A stretch of 17,746 nucleotides of DNA from DASXTB01 sp036505615 (GCA_036505615.1 DASXTB010000165.1:1-17746), one strand, 5' to 3'. Positions 7,124 to 13,413 are shown, counted from the first letter of the stretch. Numbers and translations: made by a program. The notes: generated by a model from the letters alone, not told the origin.

Positions 7124-8494
7124 ATGTCAAAGACCGTCCTGGTGGTCGATGACGAACGGCTTTTACGCCACTCTCTGCGCCAGAAGCTGGAAAGCTGGGG
7201 ATACAGCGTGATCGAAGCGGAAAGCGGTTCTGTGGCGCTTAAGGTTCTTGACAGCCATTCTCCCGATGCGGTGACGCTGGACATGCGCCTTCCCGACCTG
7301 GGCGGAATGGAACTGTTGATCCGGATAAAGAATCAATGGCCGGAACTCCCGGTGCTCATGATCACCGGACACGCCACCGTCTCGGACGCCGTGCGCTGCC
7401 TCCAGTTGGGCGCTTTCGACTACCTGGACAAACCCATCAACTTCGAGCGACTGCAAAATACTCTAAAGAACGCCCTCGAGTCGCACAGCCTGCGCACAGC
7501 GGTAGAGAGGGTCACATCCGAAATCAAGGCCGAGTACTCCATCGAGAACATCGTCGGCGATTCTCCCGCGATTCAGGAAGCCAAGGCATTAGTTCGCAAG
7601 CTGGCAGCCAGCGAGACAAACACGCTACTGATTGAGGGCGAGAGCGGAACCGGCAAGGATCTGGTAGCTAAGGCGCTCCATTACGATAGCCCCCGGGCCC
7701 GGCAGCCGCTGATAATTCAAAACTGCGCAGCGCTGCCGGAAACGCTCATGGAAAGTGAGTTGTACGGTTATGAAAAAGGTGCCTTCACGGACGCGCGGGC
7801 TACCAAGAAGGGCCTCTTTGAACTGGCCGACGGCGGGACCATGTTTCTGGATGAAATTGGTGAATTGCCGCTGCATCTGCAGGCCAAGTTGCTGCGCGTC
7901 CTGGAGGATCAGTCGTTGCGCCGCATTGGAGGTGTCAAAGACATTCCCATCGACGTGCGCGTGATTGCCGCTTCCAACAAAAACCTTGAAGATCTGGTGA
8001 AGAAGAAAGGATTTCGTGAAGATTTGTTTTATCGACTGGCAATTATCCCCATAACCCTTCCGCCGTTGCGTGAGCGCAAGACAGATGTCCCGGTGCTGCT
8101 AAAACATTTCATCGCGCTTTACAACTCGCGGTTCAAGAAGTCTATCCGAGGCGTTACCAAAAAGGCCGAGAAGATGCTGGAAGAATATCACTGGCCGGGC
8201 AACGTCAGAGAATTGAAAAACGCGGTGGAACGGGCCATGATTCTGGTTGATTCCGATTATCTGGACAGCGAGCACTTCCCCATCCGGATCTCTGCCAACA
8301 TTCCATTGACCGCCGCCGGAGACGGCGAATGGCGTCTCCCAGCTAAAGGGGTCTCTCTCTACGAGGTGGAGAAATTACTGATCTCGCAAGCGATACAGAT
8401 GTCCCACGGCAACAAGACCAACGCCGCAAAGATGCTTCACATCTCCCGCGATACACTGCGCTACAAGATAAAGAAGTACAAAATCCAGGCATAA
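7124..8494 (+). CDS. NtrC-family sigma-54-dependent response regulator
   Basis: 456 residues with three domains. The receiver spans ~3-120: acidic pocket D9/D10, phospho-acceptor D53 in VTLDMRLP, Lys K103 in YLDKPI. The AAA+ sigma-54 interaction domain spans ~143-370: Walker A GESGTGKD at 172-179, Walker B MFLDEIGE around 240-247, arginine-finger region GFREDLFYRLAI. The Fis-type helix-turn-helix is NKTNAAKMLHISRDTLRYKI at 430-449. The sigma-54 contact loop reads GAFTDA (219-224) instead of GAFTGA, a variant known in a subset of this family. It is translationally adjacent to the NtrB-like kinase. Several near-consensus sigma-54 promoters with a shared upstream motif surround it, making it the natural activator of this region (inference). 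Confidence 0.93.
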   Translation: MSKTVLVVDDERLLRHSLRQKLESWGYSVIEAESGSVALKVLDSHSPDAVTLDMRLPDLGGMELLIRIKNQWPELPVLMITGHATVSDAVRCLQLGAFDYLDKPINFERLQNTLKNALESHSLRTAVERVTSEIKAEYSIENIVGDSPAIQEAKALVRKLAASETNTLLIEGESGTGKDLVAKALHYDSPRARQPLIIQNCAALPETLMESELYGYEKGAFTDARATKKGLFELADGGTMFLDEIGELPLHLQAKLLRVLEDQSLRRIGGVKDIPIDVRVIAASNKNLEDLVKKKGFREDLFYRLAIIPITLPPLRERKTDVPVLLKHFIALYNSRFKKSIRGVTKKAEKMLEEYHWPGNVRELKNAVERAMILVDSDYLDSEHFPIRISANIPLTAAGDGEWRLPAKGVSLYEVEKLLISQAIQMSHGNKTNAAKMLHISRDTLRYKIKKYKIQA

Positions 8495-8527
8495 AATATC
8501 GGGACAAACAGGAAAGGCCACCCTGCC

Positions 8528-8576
8528 AAGTCGTAAGTCGCAGGTCGCAAGTCGCAAGTCGCAAGTCGCAGGTCAA
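8528..8576. repeat. 7-bp tandem repeat, seven units
   Basis: Seven consecutive heptamers: aagtcgt, aagtcgc, aggtcgc, aagtcgc, aagtcgc, aagtcgc, aggtcaa. They lie 34 bp after the NtrC-like stop, between convergent genes. The array is nearly perfect and so probably recent or slippage-prone. It partly overlaps the activator-like motif at 8569-8583. Confidence 0.85.
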
Positions 8577-8583
8577 ATAACGG
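8569..8583 (+). promoter_or_regulatory. Orphan copy of the activator-like motif
   Basis: CAGGTCAAATAACGG matches the reference motif at 12 of 15 positions and shares its whole core GTCAAATAAC. It sits between convergent genes with no sigma-54 promoter found nearby on either strand, so it may be fortuitous, serve an unseen RNA, or be a decoy. Confidence 0.25.
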
Positions 8584-8661
8584 CCGCGATCTGACGGGTA
8601 CAGGGAATCAGCTAGTTAACGTGGCTAGAACTTTTCCGTGTTGTCAGTGTAATCCCTGTCC

Positions 8662-8681
8662 AAAAATGATGGCTGTGCCAT
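8662..8681 (-). terminator. Weak intrinsic terminator of the SPASM radical SAM gene
   Basis: Reading the minus strand just past the stop at 8700, the hairpin ATGGC-ACA-GCCAT is followed by CATTTTT. The stem is only 5 bp, so this is a modest call. Confidence 0.35.
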
Positions 8682-8699
8682 TCGTGTCCCATTATTCAT

Positions 8700-9914
8700 T
8701 CAAGTGAAGCTGGCATATTGCTCGGGGCAAGCTGACCCGTTTGGTCGGTAAGCACAGAAGGGCTCTTCGGCCAGGTAGTCTCCAGCCATGGCATAGGCGC
8801 GCGCCCGAGACCCGCCGCAGATGTTGCGAAATTCACAGACTCCGCACTTGCCTCGCAGTAAATCCGGGTTGCGCAATTCGCAGAAGACACGGTGCCCGCG
8901 ATACACGCCTGCAATCGAATGGGTTCGAATGTTGCCGCACGCCAGAGGCAGGAACCCGCTGGGACAGATGTCGCCGCAATAACTGATAAAGAGATGGCCG
9001 TTGCCGGAATTTACACCCTTAGGGGCAAGACCGATGCTTCCACCTGGCCCAAAATCGCGCCTCATGTGCGCCGGTAATTGCCCGCGGTAAAATCTGGGAA
9101 CGCCGGCAGTAAAGCACCTTGGATCGTTCCTCCCGCATTCCATGAGACGACGTTGCTGCATCAAGTAGCGGCGGTAGTGCGGCGCTTCGGTCACCTTGAC
9201 AATGAACTTCACGCTGTGCGCAAAATCTGCCAGTTTGGCGAACAGCGCTTCGAATTGGGCGGCATTCAACTGCCCTAATTCCTTTCCCCTCCCCATCGGA
9301 ACCAGGAAAAAAACCTCCCAGAAGACGACGTCAAGCAAGCGAACCAACTGGGTCATCGAGTCGAAATAATGTGCGTTGTAGGCGCTGAAAACCGTATTGA
9401 TCTGAAGCGGCAGCCCGACCTCAGCAGCGTAAATGCTTCCCTCAAGCGTGCGGTCAAAGGCTCCCGGTGTGCCCCGGAAATTGTCATGAACTTCCGGTGT
9501 TGGTCCGTCCAGGCTCAGCGCCATTTGAGAAAGACCGGCGTCTTTCAGATTTTCCACCAACTCGCGTGTCAACAGCGGAGTGGCCGCAGGAATGGTTGCC
9601 ATGCGCATGCCCGAGTTTTTTCCATGACGAATCAGGGCGCACAGATCGCTGCGCTTGGCCGGATCCCCACCCGACAGCACGCAGATCGGCGTGCCCATCA
9701 AGGCCAGCTCGTCCAGTACGGCAAATCCCTCCTCGGTGGTCAATTCACCCGGGAGCGGCAGGGAAATCGCTTCCGCCCGACAATGCCTGCAGGCCAGATC
9801 ACAGGCACGTGTGGTTTCCCAAATCGCTACAAACGGAGCCTTTCCAAAATCAATCGCAGACGGACTGGGTAAGATTTCCGTCCGGGCCGGAGTTTCCTCA
9901 AGGGTTATGCTCAT
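8700..9914 (-). CDS. Radical SAM/SPASM enzyme (heme-synthase AhbD/NirJ-like; possibly TIGR04053 group)
   Basis: 404 residues. The radical SAM cluster motif is C38-x3-C42-x2-C45 within WETTRACDLACRHCRAEA, wording characteristic of the AhbD/NirJ heme-modifying and related maturase group. VLSGGDPAKR supplies the SAM-binding GGD motif. The C-terminal SPASM region has C313, C317, C326, C345, C357, C360, C366 and C387, enough for two auxiliary 4Fe-4S clusters. The ATG has an AGGAG ribosome-binding site at 7-nt spacing. It stands alone, with 338 bp upstream. Substrate is unknown: tetrapyrrole modification or peptide modification are both possible, and no obvious precursor peptide was seen beside it. 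The globin kinase and b-type subunit in the window make a heme link attractive but unproven. Confidence 0.87.
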   Translation of the reverse strand: MSITLEETPARTEILPSPSAIDFGKAPFVAIWETTRACDLACRHCRAEAISLPLPGELTTEEGFAVLDELALMGTPICVLSGGDPAKRSDLCALIRHGKNSGMRMATIPAATPLLTRELVENLKDAGLSQMALSLDGPTPEVHDNFRGTPGAFDRTLEGSIYAAEVGLPLQINTVFSAYNAHYFDSMTQLVRLLDVVFWEVFFLVPMGRGKELGQLNAAQFEALFAKLADFAHSVKFIVKVTEAPHYRRYLMQQRRLMECGRNDPRCFTAGVPRFYRGQLPAHMRRDFGPGGSIGLAPKGVNSGNGHLFISYCGDICPSGFLPLACGNIRTHSIAGVYRGHRVFCELRNPDLLRGKCGVCEFRNICGGSRARAYAMAGDYLAEEPFCAYRPNGSACPEQYASFT

Positions 9915-9938
9915 GGTTCATCTCCTGGCCAATAACTA

Positions 9939-9955
9939 AGCAAGATCGGGTGCAA
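9939..9955 (-). promoter_or_regulatory. Degenerate sigma-54-like element upstream of the SPASM radical SAM gene
   Basis: The minus strand reads TTGCACCCGATCTTGCT. The -12 element TTGCT is perfect, but the -24 half is off by one base in spacing and lacks GG. Its position relative to the ribosome-binding site and ATG (-12 about 26 bp from the start codon) matches the better promoters here, which is the main reason to list it. Confidence 0.25.
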
Positions 9956-10123
9956 AACCGTAATTTCATGGATCTATTCCACACAACCGGTTAGGACTCA
10001 CAAACCACCGACGAAAAAAACTTCTAGTTTCCTGTAACAAAGGAATCGATAGCGACTCGATAGGACAGGGATAACCCTGAGGCATGAAGGATGACAATTG
10101 AAGAGAGTGTATTTCCCCACGAT

Positions 10124-10138
10124 TGGGTCTTTTAACGC
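10124..10138 (+). promoter_or_regulatory. Divergent copy of the activator-like motif
   Basis: TGGGTCTTTTAACGC matches the reference motif at 12 of 15 positions, with both flanks intact and the A/T centre changed. It is about 200 bp upstream of the predicted start of the SPASM radical SAM gene, further than the other sites. Confidence 0.35.
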
Positions 10139-10252
10139 GGCGCCGCGCCAAAATTCTTTAGACTGGAAACCAGTTATTCGATACAGGCGCTTTCCGAAGC
10201 CAGATGGCTTGTACTTGCAGGAAGGCAGTTTACGGATCGGCTTCGATACTCT

Positions 10253-10759
10253 CTAGCCACCTCTCGCCAGCATCACGCCAAACCACACAATTATCAGAGC
10301 TACTAATAAATTAAACCGTCCTATCCATGCCGCCTGTCGTCTCAGACGCGCGGCAGCAGGTGAGTTCGGATCTGCCTGGGCAAGAACACTGGCGCGTGGG
10401 CCGATGACGAAATCATGCAGCACGCTGAATAACAGGATTAGTGCGACAAAAGATAGCTTAATGGCAAGGATCTGTCCGAATGAACCGCTCCAGAAACTTT
10501 CGCTCGCCAGATCCCTCCAGCCAAACCCACGAAAAGCCAGCGTGAAGAAACCCGTCGGCACGAGCAGGGCAATACAGATCCACCCTATGGTTCGAAAGCG
10601 CATGCCAGTCCATCGGACCAGTGAAATCGCGATATCCCTCTGTTCCGGCCGCCGCGTGTAGGGAGCCAGGACCAGGACAAAAAACATCATGCCGCCGATC
10701 CAAATAATCGAGGCCAACAAGTGCAACCAAACCAAGATGAGATAAGCGCCGTAGCTCAT
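10253..10759 (-). CDS. CopD-like four-helix membrane protein
   Basis: 168 residues with four hydrophobic segments near 5-32, 55-77, 95-118 and 145-165. The first helix carries LHLLASIIWIGGMMFFVLVLAP, and H115 lies in VLHDFVIGPRA. This matches the CopD/copper-resistance D-like domain and related small b-type-cytochrome-like membrane proteins, in which conserved His residues may bind copper or heme. It starts about 120 bp after the Cys-rich gene, with a flavoprotein-like remnant between, and probably shares the sigma-54 promoter at 11286-11301. No strong ribosome-binding site is seen. Its role in copper or heme handling is a family-level guess. Confidence 0.7.
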   Translation of the reverse strand: MSYGAYLILVWLHLLASIIWIGGMMFFVLVLAPYTRRPEQRDIAISLVRWTGMRFRTIGWICIALLVPTGFFTLAFRGFGWRDLASESFWSGSFGQILAIKLSFVALILLFSVLHDFVIGPRASVLAQADPNSPAAARLRRQAAWIGRFNLLVALIIVWFGVMLARGG

Positions 10760-10765
10760 GCGTGT

Positions 10766-10873
10766 CTATTCCATTTTCTCATTGTCCGGGCATTTTCGAC
10801 CCCCCAGACAGCCTTCGGCAGCCAAACCGGAAATGCCTGCTCCCACAATTCCAACCCATGGCGGGGACAACAT
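10766..10873 (-). pseudogene. N-terminal remnant of an FAD/NAD(P)-binding protein (35 codons)
   Basis: A short minus-strand frame starting ATG 6 bp after the Cys-rich gene stop and ending TAG 6 bp before the CopD-like ATG. The translation contains WVGIVGAGISGLAAEG, a textbook beta-alpha dinucleotide-binding GxGxxG motif as found at the start of FAD-dependent oxidoreductases, then loses resemblance and stops. It looks like the surviving 5' end of a deleted flavoprotein gene. A real 35-residue peptide cannot be excluded, but no ribosome-binding site is evident. The match rests on one motif. Confidence 0.5.
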
Positions 10874-10879
10874 CGAAGA

Positions 10880-11245
10880 TCAGACGGGTAGCGTTCCCGC
10901 GCGAGACTTTTCCGCAAGAAAATCTTCGATCGTCTGGATGATCACCAGCAAATATGCGTCTAGGGCACAATGTCCTTCATCACGAACATCGCATTCGCCA
11001 CGCGGAAGTTGTGCGCTTCGGCAAATGGAGCACACCTCCTCGCGCAGTTTCCTCGAATAATCCTCCATGCGGTTGCTCTTGACTGAATTGGTTATCTCGA
11101 CCAGTCGCGGCAGATGCATCCAGATCGGACATTGTTCCATCTCGGTAAGCCCACAACTGCCGTCGGACTTGCGATCAGTGCAGATGGTGCAGACTACCTG
11201 ATGCAAACGGCTCGTCAATTCCTCTAATTCCAGCGCTGTCAACAT
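10880..11245 (-). CDS. Small protein with a duplicated four-cysteine motif
   Basis: 121 residues, not recognised as a named family. Two copies of one motif lie about 53 residues apart: C19-x2-C22-x8-C31-x7-C39 and C72-x2-C75-x9-C85-x7-C93. Each follows a helix and is followed by another (IWMHLPRLVEI; ALDAYLLVIIQTIEDFL). Each unit could ligate zinc or a 4Fe-4S cluster, and the internal duplication suggests a pseudo-symmetric protein. The frame is open upstream to 11356, but the ATG at 11243-11245 has a strong GGGAGGG ribosome-binding site and any longer form would overlap the sigma-54 promoter at 11286-11301. It is first in an operon with the CopD-like gene. A redox or metal-sensing role is inferred from cysteine content and context only. 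Confidence 0.75.
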   Translation of the reverse strand: MLTALELEELTSRLHQVVCTICTDRKSDGSCGLTEMEQCPIWMHLPRLVEITNSVKSNRMEDYSRKLREEVCSICRSAQLPRGECDVRDEGHCALDAYLLVIIQTIEDFLAEKSRAGTLPV

Positions 11246-11285
11246 CGTAGATCCCTCCCTTTGGTACAACTCCACTGGATGAAGA

Positions 11286-11301
11286 AGCAAGACTGGTGCC
11301 A
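11286..11301 (-). promoter_or_regulatory. Putative sigma-54 promoter for the Cys-rich/CopD operon
   Basis: The minus-strand sequence is TGGCACCAGTCTTGCT, an exact match to TGGCAC-N5-TTGCW with correct GG-N10-GC spacing. The predicted +1 is near 11275, about 30 nt before the ATG, with the GGGAGGG ribosome-binding site in the leader. Confidence 0.78.
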
Positions 11302-11348
11302 CAAAGCCACGAAGAGCGCGAAGCAACGCAGCGGCAACCAAAACATGA

Positions 11349-11363
11349 TGGGTCAACTCTCGG
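11349..11363 (+). promoter_or_regulatory. Candidate activator half-site upstream of the Cys-rich operon
   Basis: TGGGTCAACTCTCGG matches the reference motif at 11 of 15 positions. The left half TGGGTCAA is intact and the right half degenerate. Its centre is about 81 bp upstream of the predicted sigma-54 start. Confidence 0.35.
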
Positions 11364-11403
11364 CATCAGCGGCGGCGCGAAGTGCCGGCCGCGCATGCCG
11401 TTG

Positions 11404-11523
11404 TTACGCCGCTTCTGACTCAAGCGAGGACCCGTTGCGCACAAGCACGATCTTGCCTATGACGCCTCCCTTTCCAAGCAATTCCTGCGCGTGTGTCTCA
11501 TCGACCTCTTCCTCCCTTGCCGG
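11404..11523 (-). pseudogene. C-terminal remnant of a zinc-type alcohol dehydrogenase/quinone oxidoreductase
   Basis: The minus-strand translation ends EVDETHAQELLGKGG, then VIGKIVLVRN and a short tail to TAA. The pattern of a helix with AH, a Gly-rich turn and GKIVLV is the usual C-terminal end of NAD(P)H:quinone oxidoreductase-like medium-chain dehydrogenases. Nothing upstream encodes the rest: the frame runs into the end of the 402-residue radical SAM gene in an unrelated reading. It is best explained as the 3' scrap of a gene whose body was replaced or deleted. The call rests on about 30 residues. Confidence 0.45.
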
Positions 11524-11555
11524 GCACTCGTGCTTGTGCGGCGTTAACAGTCTGC

Positions 11556-12764
11556 TTATAGCGCGGGCGCCGGAGCGGGATGTCGCATCTTCCAATAGAA
11601 GAAGGGCCGCATCAGTGTTGATAGGACGCTGTTGTACAATCGGTATACCCCCGTTCCCAAGGTCCGCGGGGCAAGATAAAGCGCGTCGGTCGGCTGCACC
11701 ACCAGGCTTACTTCAATATTGGGCGCAATCCCGATAGGGACGCGCTTACGGATGCAACTTTCAATCATGTATTGGAAGACAGCCCTCATCTCTTCATAGC
11801 GCGCAGGCGGATCGTCTTCCACTCTGGAACCCCGGAGTGGCCGGAAAATGCAGACCGTGGGAAAGGCGCCGCAATCGGTGATGCGATCAATCGCCCGAAA
11901 CGTATCGCCGATTGGCTCGACTCCTGCGATGATTTCACCGCTGACACGACCCTTGCCAAGTTTTCCAGCGGTGTACTCCATCGCCTTGAAGAAGGCTTGC
12001 TGGCCCAGGGTTCGGTGCTTGCCGGGACAGAGTCGCCGAAAATAGTCCTGATTCATGAATTCGAAGCAAAATGAAAAGTGATCGGCTCCCAAGTCGATAA
12101 GCTCATCGTACTGATCAAGTTCCGCAACTGGAGCGAGCTGCACTCCCACCAGCAGGCCGGTATTCTTTTTCACCTTTTTCACGAAGGCGCGCGCCATTTT
12201 CAAATCGCGCCCTCCCTGGTAGCCGCTGTTGAAGTGAACAAACGTTGTCCCCGAAACTTCGCGGGCCGCAATGCAGGTCTCTATGACATCGCGCACGCTT
12301 TTGTGCGTCACTTCGCTGGATCCGACGTTCAGCCCGGTAGTGCAGAAGGCGCAATTTTCCGGCGACTCTGCCGTCCAATAACGGCACACCGGGCCGATAT
12401 AAACTCCCAGATACGTTCCCTGGAGGATCGCCACTTGATTCATCGGCACTCCGTCGGAGGTTCGCCAGCCATACCATTCCGGCGCAGGTGGGATTTGCAC
12501 GGGGTACTGGAACCAATGGGCTTCATCTTCAATAAAGAACGAACCTGATTGCCAGCGCAAAACAAAGGGTGAGCGGGCGGCAAATCCCTCCACCACCGGA
12601 GCGTTCACCCACACGTCCTTGAAAGTTCCAGGAACAACCAACTCCAAGCCGCTTCCCAGGCCGGCTCGAGTGCGTCGGGCCTCTTGAACATAGCACGACG
12701 CTGAGGGAGCAATGCGGAGTCCCTTACAAAAAAGGTCGATTTCCAACTCACAAGCATTCAACAT
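11556..12764 (-). CDS. Radical SAM protein with non-canonical C-x10-C-x2-C cluster motif
   Basis: 402 residues. An N-terminal region of about 110 residues without a recognised domain precedes a radical SAM-like barrel. The putative cluster motif is C127-x10-C138-x2-C141 (VCRYWTAESPENCAFC), longer than CxxxCxxC and reminiscent of the spaced motif of Elp3-like enzymes. VHFNSGYQGGRDL follows where the SAM-binding GG motif belongs, and later strands (GVQLAPV, VSGEIIAGVEP, VCIFRPLRG) fit a TIM-barrel. There is no SPASM tail. The ATG overlaps the OsmC-family stop as TGATG, so the two are translationally coupled and may act together. Substrate unknown. The radical SAM assignment is strong, any finer name would be a guess. 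Confidence 0.8.
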   Translation of the reverse strand: MLNACELEIDLFCKGLRIAPSASCYVQEARRTRAGLGSGLELVVPGTFKDVWVNAPVVEGFAARSPFVLRWQSGSFFIEDEAHWFQYPVQIPPAPEWYGWRTSDGVPMNQVAILQGTYLGVYIGPVCRYWTAESPENCAFCTTGLNVGSSEVTHKSVRDVIETCIAAREVSGTTFVHFNSGYQGGRDLKMARAFVKKVKKNTGLLVGVQLAPVAELDQYDELIDLGADHFSFCFEFMNQDYFRRLCPGKHRTLGQQAFFKAMEYTAGKLGKGRVSGEIIAGVEPIGDTFRAIDRITDCGAFPTVCIFRPLRGSRVEDDPPARYEEMRAVFQYMIESCIRKRVPIGIAPNIEVSLVVQPTDALYLAPRTLGTGVYRLYNSVLSTLMRPFFYWKMRHPAPAPAL

Positions 12765-13222
12765 CAGCAGATTTCTTCCGCTACCAAAGAGCTGACGGTA
12801 ATCTTCGGCAAAACCTCAACCTCACACCTGACAGAGCGGGCTACCAGACATCCTTTCTCCGCTTCGTGAACAATCTGTTTTGCCAGCGGCAAATCTGCCT
12901 CACTTTCGACCTGAATTTCGGGAAATATCTCTACTTTTGTGAAGGCATAGCCGCCTTCCTGGAAGTCAAGAAAACCTTCACCGAACGAGACAAAGTCGCG
13001 CAACTTCAGGCCTTTCTTTTCGGCGATACCGACGTATGTCAGCCAGAAGCAAGCATTGACCGAGGCCACAAAGAAATGTTCCGGTGTCCAAAAGCCCGCA
13101 TGGCCCTTGAATTCGGGTGGCGCCGACATGGAAATTGGGGCCAGATTCTTCGCACTGACAAAACCCCGCCGGTCGTCCTGCCAAACCACGTTGCAGTCGT
13201 ATTTGAATCGTTTGAATTTCAT
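12764..13222 (-). CDS. OsmC/Ohr-family protein
   Basis: 152 residues, normal length for the family. HAGFWTPEHFFVASVNACF is the OsmC signature around the first redox Cys (C58). EKGCLVARSV holds the second Cys (C125). Together they form the thiol pair used in OsmC/Ohr peroxidases that reduce organic hydroperoxides. The ATG is preceded by a GAGAGGA ribosome-binding site. It is the first gene of a two-gene operon with the non-canonical radical SAM gene. A sigma-54-type promoter lies 40 bp upstream, unlike the OhrR-type control usual for Ohr. It could also bind sulfur species or lipids, as some OsmC relatives do. Confidence 0.87.
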   Translation of the reverse strand: MKFKRFKYDCNVVWQDDRRGFVSAKNLAPISMSAPPEFKGHAGFWTPEHFFVASVNACFWLTYVGIAEKKGLKLRDFVSFGEGFLDFQEGGYAFTKVEIFPEIQVESEADLPLAKQIVHEAEKGCLVARSVRCEVEVLPKITVSSLVAEEIC

Positions 13223-13261
13223 ATCTTCCTCTCTTTCTCCACTTTTCCTCCCTGCCGTGCA

Positions 13262-13277
13262 CGCAATACATAAACCA
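13262..13277 (-). promoter_or_regulatory. Putative sigma-54 promoter for the OsmC/radical SAM operon
   Basis: The minus-strand sequence is TGGTTTATGTATTGCG. It shares the TGGTTT -24 element with the hemerythrin promoter, has TTGC at -12 and exact GG-N10-GC spacing. The last base of the -12 element is G, not A/T. The predicted +1 is near 13251. Confidence 0.5.
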
Positions 13278-13284
13278 GTGGATT

Positions 13285-13325
13285 GACCGCCTAGATGGTC
13301 TCGGGAAGCGCCCCCGGGATGGGGG
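13285..13325. repeat. Two inverted repeats in the OsmC/BCAM0308-like divergent region
   Basis: GACC-N8-GGTC at 13285-13300 and CCCCC-GGGAT-GGGGG at 13311-13325 lie between the two divergent sigma-54 promoters. They may be regulator sites or local structure; no T-tract follows. Confidence 0.3.
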
Positions 13326-13341
13326 TCCTCGCGCTAACCGT

Positions 13342-13356
13342 GCGTGATTTAACCCA
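13342..13356 (-). promoter_or_regulatory. Candidate shared activator site between two divergent sigma-54 promoters
   Basis: The minus strand reads TGGGTTAAATCACGC, 13 of 15 positions matching the reference motif. Its centre is about 97 bp from the predicted OsmC-operon start and about 75 bp from the predicted start of the plus-strand gene, so one bound activator could serve both. Confidence 0.5.
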
Positions 13357-13397
13357 CAGTGCACCCTGGTGATAACGAAAAACCTCTCAAGTCCTGC

Positions 13398-13413
13398 AGG
13401 CACGTCCTTTGCT
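13398..13413 (+). promoter_or_regulatory. Putative sigma-54 promoter for the BCAM0308-like gene
   Basis: AGGCACGTCCTTTGCT matches the extended consensus TGGCACG-N4-TTGCW at every conserved position except the first. The predicted +1 is near 13424, 22 nt before the ATG, with a GAGGTG ribosome-binding site in the leader. Confidence 0.72.

Larger units (their letters stand above)
9915..10252. other. 338-bp intergenic region upstream of the SPASM radical SAM gene
   Basis: No coding potential was recognised. It holds a weak sigma-54-like element (9939-9955), a divergent copy of the activator-like motif (10124-10138) and several short palindromes: CAGGG-ATAA-CCCTG at 10066-10079, CGCGGCGCCGCG at 10136-10147 and ACTGG-AAA-CCAGT at 10162-10174. 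The last could be part of termination or regulation of the CopD-like gene; there is no T-tract. Confidence 0.5.

Noticed and set aside
10066..10079. CAGGGATAACCCTG, partly similar to a homing endonuclease site
   Set aside because: The similarity is short and incidental; no endonuclease gene or intron is present.
10205..10220. TGGC...TTGCA on the plus strand resembling a sigma-54 promoter
   Set aside because: Spacing is one base short (N9 between GG and GC) and no plus-strand gene follows.
11246..11356. N-terminal extension of the Cys-rich protein to the upstream ATG
   Set aside because: It would be encoded across the consensus sigma-54 promoter, and the downstream ATG has the strong ribosome-binding site.
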